Shown here: positions 11,598-23,500 of the stretch, in pieces
How the letters are laid out: each line of letters begins with the position of its first letter
Position numbering within the stretch: position 1 is the first letter of the stretch
Origin: Prochilodus magdalenae
Taxonomy: Eukaryota > Chordata > Actinopteri > Characiformes > Prochilodontidae
NCBI GenBank assembly: GCA_024036415.1
Contig: JAMWET010000066.1
Span: 1 to 64,000, forward strand
Reading direction: 5' to 3'
Length of the DNA: 64,000 nt
Translations under genes and position numbers: made by a program
The notes under the pieces: model-generated
What the model saw: the letters and a program-made list of their open reading frames with translations, nothing else
Told to the model about the DNA's origin: nothing
The model's database searches: none

Positions 11598-12785
11598 CAA
11601 TTCAGACAGGAAACTGGGACTCCAGACTGTAACTGCTGCACCATTTAAGGTGGAATGAACGAATTCAGACACTGGGCACTAAAGGTGGGACTCCAGACTG
11701 GGTCCAGACTGTAACTGTGCACCATTTTAACGGACAGGACTGGGACTGACTGTAATTCAGACAGACAGGAAACTGGGACTCCAGACTGTAACTGGTGCAC
11801 CATTTAAGGTGGAATAAAAAATTCAGACAGGAAACTGAGACACCAGACTGTAACTGCTGCACCATTTAAGGTGGAATAAAAAATTCGGACAGGAAACTGG
11901 AACTCCAGACTATAACTGGTGCACCATTTAAGGTGGAATGAAAAATTCAGACAGGAAACTGAGACACCAGGCTGTAACTGCTGCACCATTTAAGGTGGAA
12001 TGAAAAATTCAGACAGGAAACTGGGACTCCAGACTGTAACTGGTGCACCATTTAAGGTGGAATGAAACAATTCAGACAGGAAACTGGGACTCCAGACTGT
12101 AACTGGTGCACCATTTAAGGTGGAATGAAAAATTCAGACAGGAAACTGAGACTCCAGACTGTAACTGCTGCACTATTTAAGGTGGAATGAAAAATTCAGA
12201 CAGGAAACTGAGACACCAGAATGTAACTGCTGCACCATTTAAGGCTGCACCATTTACAGGTGGGGAATCTGAAACCAATTTCAGACAGGAAAAACTGACA
12301 GGAAACTCCAGACTGTAACTGTAAACTGCTGCATTTAAGGTGGAATGAAAAATTCAGACAGGAAACTGGGACTCCAGAAATCTAACTGCTGCACCATTTA
12401 AGGTGGAATGAAACAATTCAGACAGGAAACTGGGACTTCAGACTGTAACTGGTGCACCATTTAAGGTGGAATGAAAATTCAGACAGGAAAGAATGCTTAA
12501 CCAGGCTGTAACTGGTGCACCATTTAAGGTGGAATGAAAAATTCAGACAGGAAACTGAGACACCAGGCTGTAACTGGTGCACTATTTAAGGTGGAATGAA
12601 AAATTCAGACAGGAAACTGAGACACCAGGCTGTAACTGGTGCACTATTTAAGGTGGAATGAAAAATTCAGACAGGAAACTGAGACACCAGAATGTAACTC
12701 TGCACCATTTAAGGTGGAATGAAACAATTCAGACAGGAAACTGGGACTCCAGACTGTAACTGGTGCACTATTTAGGGTGGAATGA
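11566..12785. repeat. 62-bp minisatellite derived from a MITE right arm
   Basis: About 20 copies of a 61-63-bp unit. Each contains TGCACCATTTAAGGTGGAAT and CAGACAGGAAACTGGGAC. Copies at 11690-11760 and 12240-12340 are scrambled by indels. The unit begins with the right arm of the hairpin MITE at 11511. Confidence 0.95.
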
Positions 12786-13440
12786 AAAAAAATCTAACCC
12801 TAGTTCGATTTACCACCATCATAAAAAAACTCCTGATGGTCCTGGCTGTGCTCATAAAGCCTCTACATGAATAGGCTAGAAGGTAAAATATTCCTGCGCC
12901 AGTTTATTCTGGCATCTTATCTTTAAGTGGGAGATGAAATCAGAGTGAGAGGAATAACCAGCTGTGGATCACATGCCAATTAAAAGCTCTAAAGCTGAGT
13001 AATTACAGTCCTGAGAACGTTAGCAAAAGGCTCCATCACCAGCCTTCATCAGCTACCTGACAGGCAGGAGAGGAAGGAGTGATTACAGAGCGGAGAAGGG
13101 GTAACGGAGGACAGGAAGGCTTAGCCACATGCTCCTGAGTCTCTTTACACTGGCATGACTTCGGGCTACGGCGAGAACGAGCACCTACTGTTCTGAATGT
13201 GGCATGTGTGGCATAGGAAGTGATGAATGATCAGCCAGATGATACCAGGGTAATTCAGCTATGAATTATGAATGTGCCCTTGGGGAATATCATGTAAAAT
13301 AATTTGAACTTTTAATATTAAACGTATATACTGTACATGAACGGACACATGACTGACTCTGTATACCTTAATTAAGATCATTTTATTAAATAGATAATTG
13401 AACGTTCTAAAACAACCATAACGCTGACTACATCTTACCA
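12786..13440. other. Unique intron 2 sequence, possibly conserved non-coding
   Basis: 12890-13090 is a non-repetitive stretch with TF-like motifs (CCAATTAAAAG, GAGTAATTACAG) among repeats. No coding potential seen. Confidence 0.25.
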
Positions 13441-14800
13441 CTTGGTTTCAGTAGTGACATGACACTCTCAGTAGTGTCTGTTTCAGTAGTGAGTGTTTCG
13501 GTAGTGTCTGTTTCAGTAGTGAGTATATCAGTAGGGACAGTTTTGATAGGGTCTTTTTCGGTAGCATCTGTTTCGGTAGTGAGTGTTTTGTAGTGAATGT
13601 TTCGGTGGTGACTTTCTGTAGTGTCTTTCTCAGTTGTGACTGTTTCAGTAGTGTCCTCAGTCGTGTCTGTTTCGGTAGTGTCTTTCTCAGTTGTGACTGT
13701 TTCGGTCGTGTCTGTTTCGGTCGTGTCTGTTTCGGTCGTGACTGTTTCGGTAGTGTCTTTCTCAGTTGTGACTGTTTCGGTCGTGTCTGTTTCGGTCGTG
13801 ACTGTTTCGGTAGTGTCTTTCTCAGTTGTGACTGTTTCGGTCGTAACTGTTTCGATCGTGACTGTTTCGGTAGTGTCTGTTTCGGTCGTAACTGTTTCGA
13901 TCGTGACTGTTTCGGTAGTGTCTGTTTCGGTAGCATCTGTTTCAGTAGTGAGTATATCAGTAGGGACTGTTTTGATGGGGTCTTTTTCGGTAGCATCTGT
14001 TTCGGTAGTGTCTTTCTCAGTCGTGTCTGTTTTGGTGGTGACTGTTTCAGTAGTGTCCTCAGTCGTGACTGTTTCGGTAGTGTCTGTTTCGGTAGTGTCT
14101 TTCTCAGTCGTGTCTGTTTTGGTGGTGACTGTAGTCAGTATATCAGTAGTCCTGTTTTGATCAGTCTTTTTCGTGACTGTTTCGGTAGTGTCTGTTTCGG
14201 TAGTGTCTTTCTCAGTCGTGTCTGTTTTGGTGGTGACTGTTTCAGTAGTGTCCTCAGTCGTGACTGTTTCGGTAGGGTCTTTTTCGGTAGCATCTGTTTC
14301 GGTAGTGACTGTTTCGGTAGGGTCTTTTTCGGTAGCATCTGTTTCGGTAGTGAGTGTTTTGGTAGTGACTGTTTCGGTGGTGACTATTTCTGTAGTGTCT
14401 TTCTCACTTGTAACTGTTTCGGTGGTGACTGTTTCGGTAGGGTCTTTTTCGGTAGCATCTGTTTCGGTAGTGAGTGTTTTGGTAGTGACTGTTTCGGTGG
14501 TGACTATTTCTGTAGTGTCTTTCTCACTTGTAACTGTTTCGGTGGTGACTGTTTCAGTAGTGAGTGTTTTGGTAGTGACTGTTTCAGTAGTGTCTTTCTC
14601 AGTTGTGACTGTTTCGGTGGTGTCTGTTTCAGTAGTGAGTATATCAGTAGGGACAGTTTTGATAGGGTCTGTTTCGGTAGTGTCTTTCTCAGTCGTGTCT
14701 GTTTTGGTGGTGACTGTTTCAGTAGTGTCCTCAGTCGTGACTGTTTCAGTAGTGTCTTTCTCAGTCGTGACTGTTTCAGTAGTGACTGTTTTGTCAATCA
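13441..14800. repeat. 15-bp minisatellite (GTAGTGACTGTTTCG)
   Basis: About 90 copies of a 15-bp unit such as GTAGTGTCTGTTTCG with TTTCTCAGTTGTG variants. Because 15 is divisible by 3, frames stay open. The minus strand carries a 464-codon Thr/Glu-rich frame (13428-14822), and the plus strand carries Val/Ser- and Cys/Phe/Gly-rich frames. Larger blocks are duplicated, e.g. 14300-14420 and 14420-14540. Confidence 0.95.
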
Positions 14801-14861
14801 GTCGTCCTTCATGTTGAACCACAGCTGTATGTCTGAACGATCAGTGCATGTGCAGACTCAC

Positions 14862-15010
14862 CTGTTGAGGTAAATGCGTTTCTCAGTGACTTGGCCTGGT
14901 CCATATTGGGGGTGCGTGTCTGGCTCGTTCCGGACCACCTCCACCCCCTCCCCTCCACCACTCTGCTCGAGGCTGTGCTTACTTATCATGTACAGCTGCC
15001 CGATCTTATA
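14862..15010 (-). CDS. pitpnc1: pitpnc1 coding exon 2 (residues 17-66)
   Basis: The exon has 149 nt and opens with YKIGQLYMISKHS directly after a CT-rich acceptor (TCTCTTTCTCTCAG). It continues through an acidic, glycine-rich loop (EQSGGGEGVEVVRNEP) and ends VTEKRIYLN plus two bases of a serine codon (AG|T) at a GTGAGT donor. The family has the same order QLYMISKHS, GEGVEVV, NEP, TEKR.YLN. The loop carries THPQYGPGQ where human has a related but different stretch. Reading through the donor meets TGA at once, so intron retention would truncate the protein. A 15-bp minisatellite begins about 65 nt downstream of the donor. Confidence 0.95.
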
Positions 15011-15040
15011 CTGAGAGAAAGAGAGAGAGAGACTTTACTG
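15011..15040. repeat. GA/CT tract at the exon 2 acceptor
   Basis: AGAGAAAGAGAGAGAGAGAC on the plus strand supplies the polypyrimidine tract of the pitpnc1 exon 2 acceptor on the minus strand. Confidence 0.9.
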
Positions 15041-16125
15041 CAACCTCGCAGGCACCTCAGGGCGGATGGTGAAGCAGGGTTCTCACATTAGTAGCTGGTG
15101 TGAGCACCGCATGCCGGTGGCAGTGCACCACACTTCCAGCCATCGAAACTAACCGTGTTTGTATTTCTGTTTCTGCTCTGTACAACCCTCTGCTCCACCA
15201 GGAGGTTGGTGTAGTTAGAATTCATGTACCAGAAAGATCCAGAACTCATCTGGGTTACTTGACCTTACGTGACCTCTTCACTCCTTCCTTCAAAACTGCC
15301 ATATGTAAAGGAGCGGGAAGTTGATTCATGAATGTGTTCATGGTTAATTTTGATACAGCAGTCCCCCACCCAGCCTCCACCCATCATCACCCCTCCACTG
15401 AGGTTGGTGCTTCAGTTAGAGATGAATCATTCAGGCTCGAGAGGGCTTCACATTTGGACCCTCCCGGTTTCACTTCCCGTGCACCTTCCTTTGTGTTCGC
15501 TGTCCCTCAACTGGCAACCCTGACGTAACCCTCCACCACGTCCGCACGCTGCTCCGCGGTGTTCAGCCCGTGTGATGTATTACCGCACTATTTGTTTTGA
15601 GAGCTGCATTTAAAAAACAGTCATTTATCATCCTGCACTCGTCAGCCAGCGTCCGTGGCGACGATGACAGTCTGCTCGTGAAGTTCATTATCTCAGCATC
15701 TAAGCAAAGATCAGCTTCACTGGAACAGCACCAGCGTGGCACAGTGACGGAGAGCCGGTCTAAACGAGGTGCTGGCTGGCTCGTTCCAGGGCTCAGGGCC
15801 GTCCCGAGCGGCGCTCTGTTCTAGTCAGAATGGTTCTCAGTGGTGGCTCGGAAAGTTATTGCATGGGATGGTTGTGAATACGCTGCCTGATGGTTTATGA
15901 TGGTAATGTGTTTGTACATGTTCCAGGCTGATGTCTGATGTACCGCAACGCTGATTGGTCTGGGAGAACCACAGTTCTCTGAGTAAAGAACCATTTAAAC
16001 ATACGGAGGGTTCTTTAACTAATCAAGGTTCTAAATATGGAACACGCTTTGGCTACAAAACACACTGTACATGCACGGTGTACGCAGCAAACTAGTGCCG
16101 CAAATACGTAGTGTAGATCTTATTC
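15041..16125. other. No recognisable feature
   Basis: Intron 1 sequence. 15865-15935 carries a GTGAATACGCTGCCTGATG fragment resembling the interspersed repeat at 17860. Otherwise unassigned. Confidence 0.4.
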
Positions 16126-16985
16126 TGATTGGTCCCCTTTCTGCTGGAATGCCAGTAGATCTTCTTTGAATTAGCTGGAATAACAGTAGATCTCATTCTG
16201 ACCCCACCTTTCTCTTGGAATAACAGTAGATCTCCTGATTTGCTGGATTAGCAGTAGATCCCATTTTTATTTGTCCTCTATATGATGGAATAACAATAGA
16301 TCACATTCAGATTTGTCATTTATCTGCGGGAATAACAGTAGATCTCCTTCTGATTTGCTGGAATAACAGATAACAGTAGATCCCATTTTTATTTGTCATT
16401 TTCTGTTGGAATACCAGTAGATCTCCTTTGAATTTGTTGGAGTAACAGTAGATCCAATTTTTATTTGCCCTCTTTCTGTTGGAATACCAGTAGATCCCTC
16501 TTCAGATTTGCTGGAATAACAGTAGATCCCATTTTTATTTATCCTCTTTCTGTTGGAATGCCAGTAGATCCCCCTTCAGATTGACTGGAATAAAAGTAGA
16601 TCCCATTTTTATTTGTCCTCTTTCTGTTGGAATACCAGTAGATCCCCTTCAGATTGGCTGGAATATCAGTAGATCCCATTTTTATTTGTCCTCTTTCTGT
16701 TGGAATACCAGTAGATCCCCCTTCAGATTTGCTGGAGTAACAGTAGATCCCACTTTTATTTGTCCTCTTTCTGCTGAAATAACAGTCGATCTCATTCCGG
16801 TTGGTCCTCTTTCTACAGGAATGCCAGTAGATCTCCTTTGAATTTGCTGGAGTAACAGTAGATCTCATTTTTATTTGTCCTCTTTCTCTTGGAATACCAG
16901 TAGATCCCCGTTCAGATGTGCTGGAATAATAGTAGATCCCATTTAAATTTGTCCTCTATATGATGGAATAACAGTAGATTCCATT
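16126..16985. repeat. 74-bp minisatellite made of two related 37-bp halves
   Basis: About 11 copies of CAGTAGATCCCATTTTTATT plus a second half containing GGAATACCAGTAGATCCC. Each half carries AGTAGATC. Edge copies are more divergent. Confidence 0.93.
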
Positions 16986-17859
16986 AATTTCGGTATCAGC
17001 AAATAGCAGCACAAGGGTGAAAGGGAAGACGACATCTCTGTGCAACCCCTACCCCGTCATTAGCATGCGCGGTATGATCTGATTATATGTAATGGCCCGA
17101 TATTTGGCTCGCGCTACTGAGTATATTGATTACGCCGCTTATCGCGGTGTCCTAAATTGATAATGAAATGGCTGCAGTGGGAACAGAAGCTGAAGCGGAT
17201 GTTGAAGCGCTGTTGGGACGCGGTTGGGAAGGCTGCTGTATTACTATCTGGAGTGAAGATACGGTAATGATCCCAGGATCCTGTCGCTCAGTGCAGCCCT
17301 GAACTGAATCCCGCTCCATCCCCACTGCAGGCGGAGTGCCTATAATGGCCCGCGGTGTCTCTTGGTGGTGTTGTCAGAAATTCCGCTCCACGGCCTGCAG
17401 GGTTATAAAGGTTAACCGGTCGGACTTGTTTTGGAAACACCGAGACAGGCTGTGGCGGAGACAGTCAAACACAAACACCCCACCAAACACACAAACCCAC
17501 ACACCTCCTGCTGAAGTGTGCAGCAGTGCGGAGCTGTCCTGGTGCCTCACGCAGCTCGTCTGGTTTAAACTTTTACTCCGGGTTACACGGAGGCGGTCAA
17601 AGGCTGCGGCGCTTCACCTGCCGTGGGTCAGCCTGTCCCTACAGTTCACTCAGTAATCTGCAGCGCCAGCAAAAACCCCGCTCTCCCAGATCGCCGAGTA
17701 ACCGTATACGGTGCCGCGTGTTTGGCCATGCTAATAAACCCTTTACTTGTTGACACAGTGCTCATGGCTGGGCCTGGAAGGACAACTCCACCCTCTTTCA
17801 TTATGGTCAGAATTTCTGTGGAATTACTTTAAAGCTGTTTGGAGTGAAGCCTTCTAGAG
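16986..17859. other. Unique intron 1 sequence, possibly conserved non-coding (17030-17260)
   Basis: 17030-17260 is non-repetitive and holds CATTAGCATGCGCGG, TATTGATTACGCCG and AATTGATAATGAAATGG motifs. It resembles a conserved enhancer-like block, but conservation cannot be tested here. No coding exon recognised in 17260-17859. Confidence 0.25.
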
Positions 17860-18230
17860 TCGGAGCTGTTCACAGTGGAGGTGAAGGTAACCAGACGTCC
17901 CCTCTAAAAGCTCCCTCACAGGAAGTTCCTACAGGAGGTGGTTCTGAATACGCTGCCTGATGTCTGAGACACTGTTTATGATAGTGTGGAGAAGATCTCA
18001 GCCTTAAACTCCATTCATGGTGGAGGGATACATGCTGCAGGGCGCTGTGAGGTCAAATAGTCCCCCAAAGGAACTTAGTATTTCCAGGTTTTCCAGATTT
18101 TCATCACCAACATTCCATACACACTCAGAAGACACGTGTAGGTTCACTGGTGGGTTGGATAGTCAGTAAAGTGTCTATATGTGTGTTCTAGATATGGAGA
18201 ACCCTGGTTCCCATCACCACCACTGTCTCT
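17860..18230 (+). mobile_element. Unclassified interspersed repeat, copy A
   Basis: Shares long near-identical blocks with 20385-20575 and 53195-53465. These include GGAGGTGAAGGTAACCAGAC, GATACATGCTGCAGGGCGCT and AGAACCCTGGTTCCCATCAC. No coding frame or terminal repeats identified. This copy is the longest of the three. Confidence 0.75.
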
Positions 18231-18919
18231 ACAGCTATTTGAATTGTCTAGAATTCCAGAACGGTGGAATTCCCCTGCCGTATGTTGCTCTATGTCCTTC
18301 ATGAAGTGACCCGGGATATGAACTTTCCCTTCTCCTGTAAAGTTAGCACGAGGCCTCCTCGCCGCCGTGGCGATATTTACATTCCCTGGCATTCCGAGCG
18401 GGATGAAGGTATTAGGAGTTGCGTAATGAGCTGCTGCGTGTGTGTTGATGGAACACGGTTATGTATTTCTACCTCCCTGTTGTTTCCTTATGAGGGGAGA
18501 AGGTCCATATCTCCGTGAGCATCTCGTTTATTGTTTTATGTGTGGTGCGTTATCAACAGAAGCTGTGTTAAACACGCTGTATAACTCAGCACTGCCGCAC
18601 AACCGCACGCCTTTAAAGGGCTCTGGCATGGAAAACCGAAATTCCGTAGTAAAGTATTCCGTAAACATTCCAAAACACACCATATCCACGTAGGAAAACT
18701 GCGGTGCACCAGCAGCCCTGCTCTATGATCTCTCAGTTTGTGTGATGTCACAGAAATCAGACCATAGCCCCGCCCAGGCTCTTTGAAGTTGTAGGGAGTG
18801 TTTGACTGCTTTTTGAAAAAGGCATAGCCAATCAGAATAGAGCTCATTTACATATACATATCCCTAAATCCATATATGTTGAAGGAGACTAAGGACGTTC
18901 AGCCGATTCTAGTTCCAGT
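18231..18919. other. No recognisable feature
   Basis: Intron 1 sequence without identified genes. Some CG-rich parts (18350-18440). Confidence 0.4.
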
Positions 18920-19006
18920 TTTCCCATTCCACCTTAAGAGGTGCAGCAGCTGCGTTCCGGTGGCTGAGGCATGCCAATAACTGCTGCACCATTTAAGGTG
19001 GAACGG
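18920..19006. mobile_element. Small hairpin MITE, copy 3
   Basis: The left arm CCCATTCCACCTTAAGAGGT-GCAGCAG and right arm CTGCTGCACCATTTAAGGTG-GAACGGG are near-perfect inverted complements around a loop of about 35 bp. Confidence 0.8.
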
Positions 19007-19505
19007 GAAGATTTGAAGAAGTACCTGGAGAATAAGAAGCTGAATGCCAGCACCAGGAATAACTGCTGCACCATTTAAGGTGGAACGGGAAGATTTGAAG
19101 AAGTACCTGGAGAATAAGAAGCTGAATGCCAGCACCTGAATGTAACTGCTGCACCATTTAAGGTGGAACGGGAAGATTTGAAGAAGTACCTGGAGAATAA
19201 GAAGCTGAATGCCAGCACCAGGAATAACTGCTGCACCATTTAAGGTGGAACGGGAAGATTTGAAGAAGTACCTGGAGAATAAGAAGCTGAATGCCACCAC
19301 CATAGTGTAACTGCTTCACCATTTAAGGTGGAACGGGAACATTCTGAAGAAGTAGCTGGTGAATAAGAAGCTGAATGCCAGCACCAGGAATAACTGCTGC
19401 ACCATTTAAGGTGGAACGGGAACATTCTGAAGAAGTAGCTGGTGAATAAGAAGCTGAATGCCAGCACCTGAATGTAACTGCTGCACCATTTAAGGTGGAA
19501 CGGGA
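18975..19505. repeat. 82/83-bp minisatellite derived from a MITE right arm
   Basis: About 6.5 copies. Each is the right arm (CTGCTGCACCATTTAAGGTG) plus a spacer containing AGAATAAGAAGCTGAATGCC. The spacer differs from that of the 11566 array, so the two arrays arose separately from the same element arm. Confidence 0.95.
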
Positions 19506-19509
19506 TTCT

Positions 19510-19800
19510 TCTTCTTTCTACGTCGCCAGTCGGTGCTATAGCACCACCTAACTCTCCCTCAGTGTAAAACCATGAAACGTGAGAGTCTCTCTCTACAGCC
19601 CGTGTGCGGTGTGTCTGTTCTGGGCTGCTGTAGAAACATGGTGGTGGTAGTCTCTGCTGGAAGACGGGCCGCTCCGATCTGAAGCTCGTTCTGAGCTACT
19701 GAACCCACCACGGCTTCCAGGTAATTACACAGCCCTGCGTATTAGATCCCATACTTGATAACTGACCCCTGTAAATCTGGCATAATGCACCGTTTAAGGC
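19510..19800 (-). mobile_element. Interspersed repeat copy 2 (CCATGTTTCTACAGTAGCC family)
   Basis: Reverse orientation relative to 532-860. GGGCTGCTGTAGAAACATGG is at about 19621-19640. It follows the hairpin-derived array directly. Confidence 0.6.
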
Positions 19801-20384
19801 CTGTTTATTCATCAGGCATAAACGGAGTCACGTAAAAACGAATTACGGCTGATTCTGGTCACATAAATGTCAGAAGTGAGCTACAGCTTAACACACAGGC
19901 CTAGAGAAACGTTGGATACGGGCCATTTAGGGCCATTGGGTCTGGGCAGAGGGTGGCGATGCACGCTGGAACAAACGCTTCCTAGTACAGTAAATATGAG
20001 CGCTAGCTAATTCAAGCTACTTGACGAATGGCTGATTAGCCCAGGCCCAGGCTAACTGGAGCACACTGTGTGTAATTACACACACCGGGCTAACACAGGA
20101 CAGCTTTATCAACACACCGGCACAGTGAAGGAGTGTTTACTTACTGTAGCCAGTGTTGGGTATGAATGGACTACCTGTAATCTGGGTTATGTAATCACGT
20201 AGTGGAATCCCCATATGCGTAATCAGGGTCACTGTTATTAGCGATCACGTTAGGGATCTAGTAGATCCACTCTATTACAGTGATGATCATATGTGATCAG
20301 TTCTAGATTGCACTGCTCTGCTTCTAGACAACAGAGTCGTTTCGAGCGGTTTGCTGGGAAACTAACCAAGTCAGATCTGTTCCC
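19801..20384. other. No recognisable feature
   Basis: Unassigned intron 1 sequence. Confidence 0.4.
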
Positions 20385-20575
20385 AGTGGAGGTGAAGGTA
20401 ACCAGACGTCCCCCTCTAAAATCTCCCTTACAGGAAGTTCCTACAGGAGATGGTTCTGAATACGCTGCCTGATGTCTGAGACGCTGTTTATGATAGTGTG
20501 GAGAAGATCTCAGCCTTAAACTCCATTCATGGTGGAGGGATACATGCTGCAGGGCGCTGTGAGGTCAAATAGTCC
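20385..20575 (+). mobile_element. Unclassified interspersed repeat, copy B (interrupted)
   Basis: Near-identical to 17870-18060 up to GAGGTCAAATAGTCCCCCA, where copies A and C continue AAGGAACTT. Here the 37-bp array starts at that point. Confidence 0.8.
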
Positions 20576-23500
20576 CCCACACACCAAACCCGCTCTCACT
20601 CACTCTGTACACACCTCACACCAAACCCGCTCTCACTCACTCTGTACACACCTCACACCAAACCCTCTCTCCCTCACTCTGTACACACCTCACACCAAAC
20701 CCGCTCTCACTCACTCTGTACACACCTCACACCAAACCCGCTCTCACTCACTCTGTACACACCTCACACCAAACCCTCTCTCCCTCACTCTGTACACACC
20801 TCACACCAAACCCTCTCTCACTCACTCTGTACACACCTCACACCAAACCCGCTCTCCCTCACTCTGTACACACCTCACACCAAACCCGCTCTCCCTCACT
20901 CTGTACACACCTCACACCAAACCCGCTCTCCCTCACTCTGTACACACCTCACACCAAACCCGCTCTCACTCACTCTGTACACACCTCACACCAAAACCCG
21001 CTCTCACTCACTCTGTACACACCTCACACCAAACCCTCTCTCCCTCACTCTGTACACACCTCACACCAAACCCTCTCTCCCCTCACTCTGTACACACCTC
21101 ACACCAAACCCTCTCTCCCTCACTCTGTACACACCTCCACACCAAACCCGCTCTCCCCTCACTCTGTTCACCCCCCACACCAACCTCTCTCTCACTCACT
21201 CTGTACACACCTCACACCAAACCCTCTCTCACTCACTCTGTACACACCTCACACCAAAACCCTCTCTCCCTCACTCTGTACAACACCCTCACACCAAACC
21301 CTCCTCTCCCTCACTCTGTTACACACCCGCACACCAAACCCTCTCTCTCTCCCTCTGTACTCACACACCTCCCAACCCCTCTCTCTCACTCTGTACACAC
21401 CTCACACCAAACCCTCTCTCCCTCACTCTGTACACACCTCACACCAAACCCTCTCTCCCTCACTCTGTACACACCTCACACCAAACCCTCTCTCCCTCAC
21501 TCTGCTCCACACCTCACACCTAACCCTCTCTACTCACTACACCTCACACCAAACCCTCTCTCCACTCACTCTGTACACCTCACACCTGTAAAAACCCTTC
21601 TCTACTCACTCTGTACACACCTCACACAAAACCCGCTCTCGCTCACTCTGTACACACCTCACACCAAAACCCTCTCTCTCTCACTCTGTACACAACCTCA
21701 CACCAAACCCTCTCTCCCTCACTCTCGTACACACCTCCACACCCAAACCCTCTCTCCTCACTCGTTACACCACCTCACACCCAAACCCTCTCTCACACTC
21801 TGTAAACAACTCCACACCAAACCCTCTCTCCCTCACTCTGTACACACCTCACACCAAACACCTCTATCCCTCACTCGTGTACACATCCTCACACCAAAAC
21901 CCTCTCTCCCTCACTCTTGTACACACCTCACACCAAACCCTCTCTCCCTCACTCTGTACACACCTAACCAAACCCGCTCTTCCCTCACTCTGTTACACAC
22001 CTCAAACCAAACCCTCTCTCGCCTCACTCTGTACACACCTCACACCAAAACCCTCTCTCCCCTCACTCTGTACACACACCTCACACCAAACCCTCTCTCA
22101 CTCACTCTGTACACACCTCACACCAAACCCTCTCTCCCTCACTCTGTACACACCTCACACCAAACCCTCTCTCACTCACTCTGTACACACCTCACACCCA
22201 ACCCTCTCTCCCTCACTCAGTACACCACACACCCCAAACCCTCTCTCACTCACTCTGTACACACCTCACACCAAACCCTCTCTCCCTCACTCTGTACACA
22301 CCTCACACCAAACCATCTCTCCCTCACTCTGTACACACCTCACACCAAACCGCTCTCTCCCCTCACTCTGTACACACCTCACACCAAACCCTCTCTCACT
22401 CACTCTGTACACACCTCACACCCAAACCCTCTCTCCCTCACTCTGTACACACCTCACACCAAACCCTCTCGTCACTCACTCTGTACACACCTCACACCAA
22501 ACCCTCTCTCCCTCACTCTGTACACACCTCACACCAAACCCGCTCTCACTCACTCTGTACACACCTCACACCAAACCCTCTCTCTCCCTCACTCTGTACA
22601 CACCTCACACCAAACCCTCTCTCACTCACTCTGTACACACCTCACACCAAACCCTCTCTCCCTCACTCTGTACACACCTCACACCAAACCCTCTCTCACT
22701 CACTCTGTACACACCTCACACCAAAACCTCTCTCACTCACTCTGTACACACCTAACACCAAACCCTCTCTCCCTCACTCTGTACACACCTCACACCAAAC
22801 CCTCTCTCCCTCACTCTGTACACACCTCACACCAAACCCTCTCTCCCTCACTCTGTACACACCTCACACCAAACCCTCCTTCACTCACTCTGTACACACC
22901 TCACACCAAAACCCGCTCTCACTCCTTCTGTACACACCTCACACCAAACCCGCTCTCACTCACTCTGTACACACCTCACACCAAAACCCGCTCTCCCTCA
23001 CTCTACACCACCCTCACACAAAACCCACCTCACACCAAACCGCACACCAAACCCTCTCACTCACTCTGTACACACACCTCCACACCAAACCCTCTCTCCC
23101 TCACTCTGTACACACACCTCACACCAAACCCTCTCTCGCTCACTCTGTTACCACCCCTCACACCAAACCCTCTCTCCCTCACTCTGTACACACCTCACAC
23201 CAAACCCTCTCTCCCTCACTCTGTACACACCTCACACCAAACCCTCTCTCCCTCACTCTGTACACACACCTCACACCAAACCCTCTCACACTCACTCTGT
23301 ACACCTCTCACACCAAACCCTCTCTCCCACTCTGTGTACACCTCACACCAAACCCTCTCTCCCTCACTCTTCACACCTCACACCAAACCCTCTCTCACTC
23401 ACTCTGTACACACCTCACACCAAACCCTCTCTCCCTCACTCTGTACACACCTCACACCCAACACTCTCTCTCTCACTCACTCTGTACACACCTCACACCA

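Noticed and set aside
13428..14822. 464-residue Thr/Glu-rich mucin-like protein
   Set aside because: It arises from a 15-bp array. Other frames on both strands are also open, there is no signal peptide, and it lies in a pitpnc1 intron.
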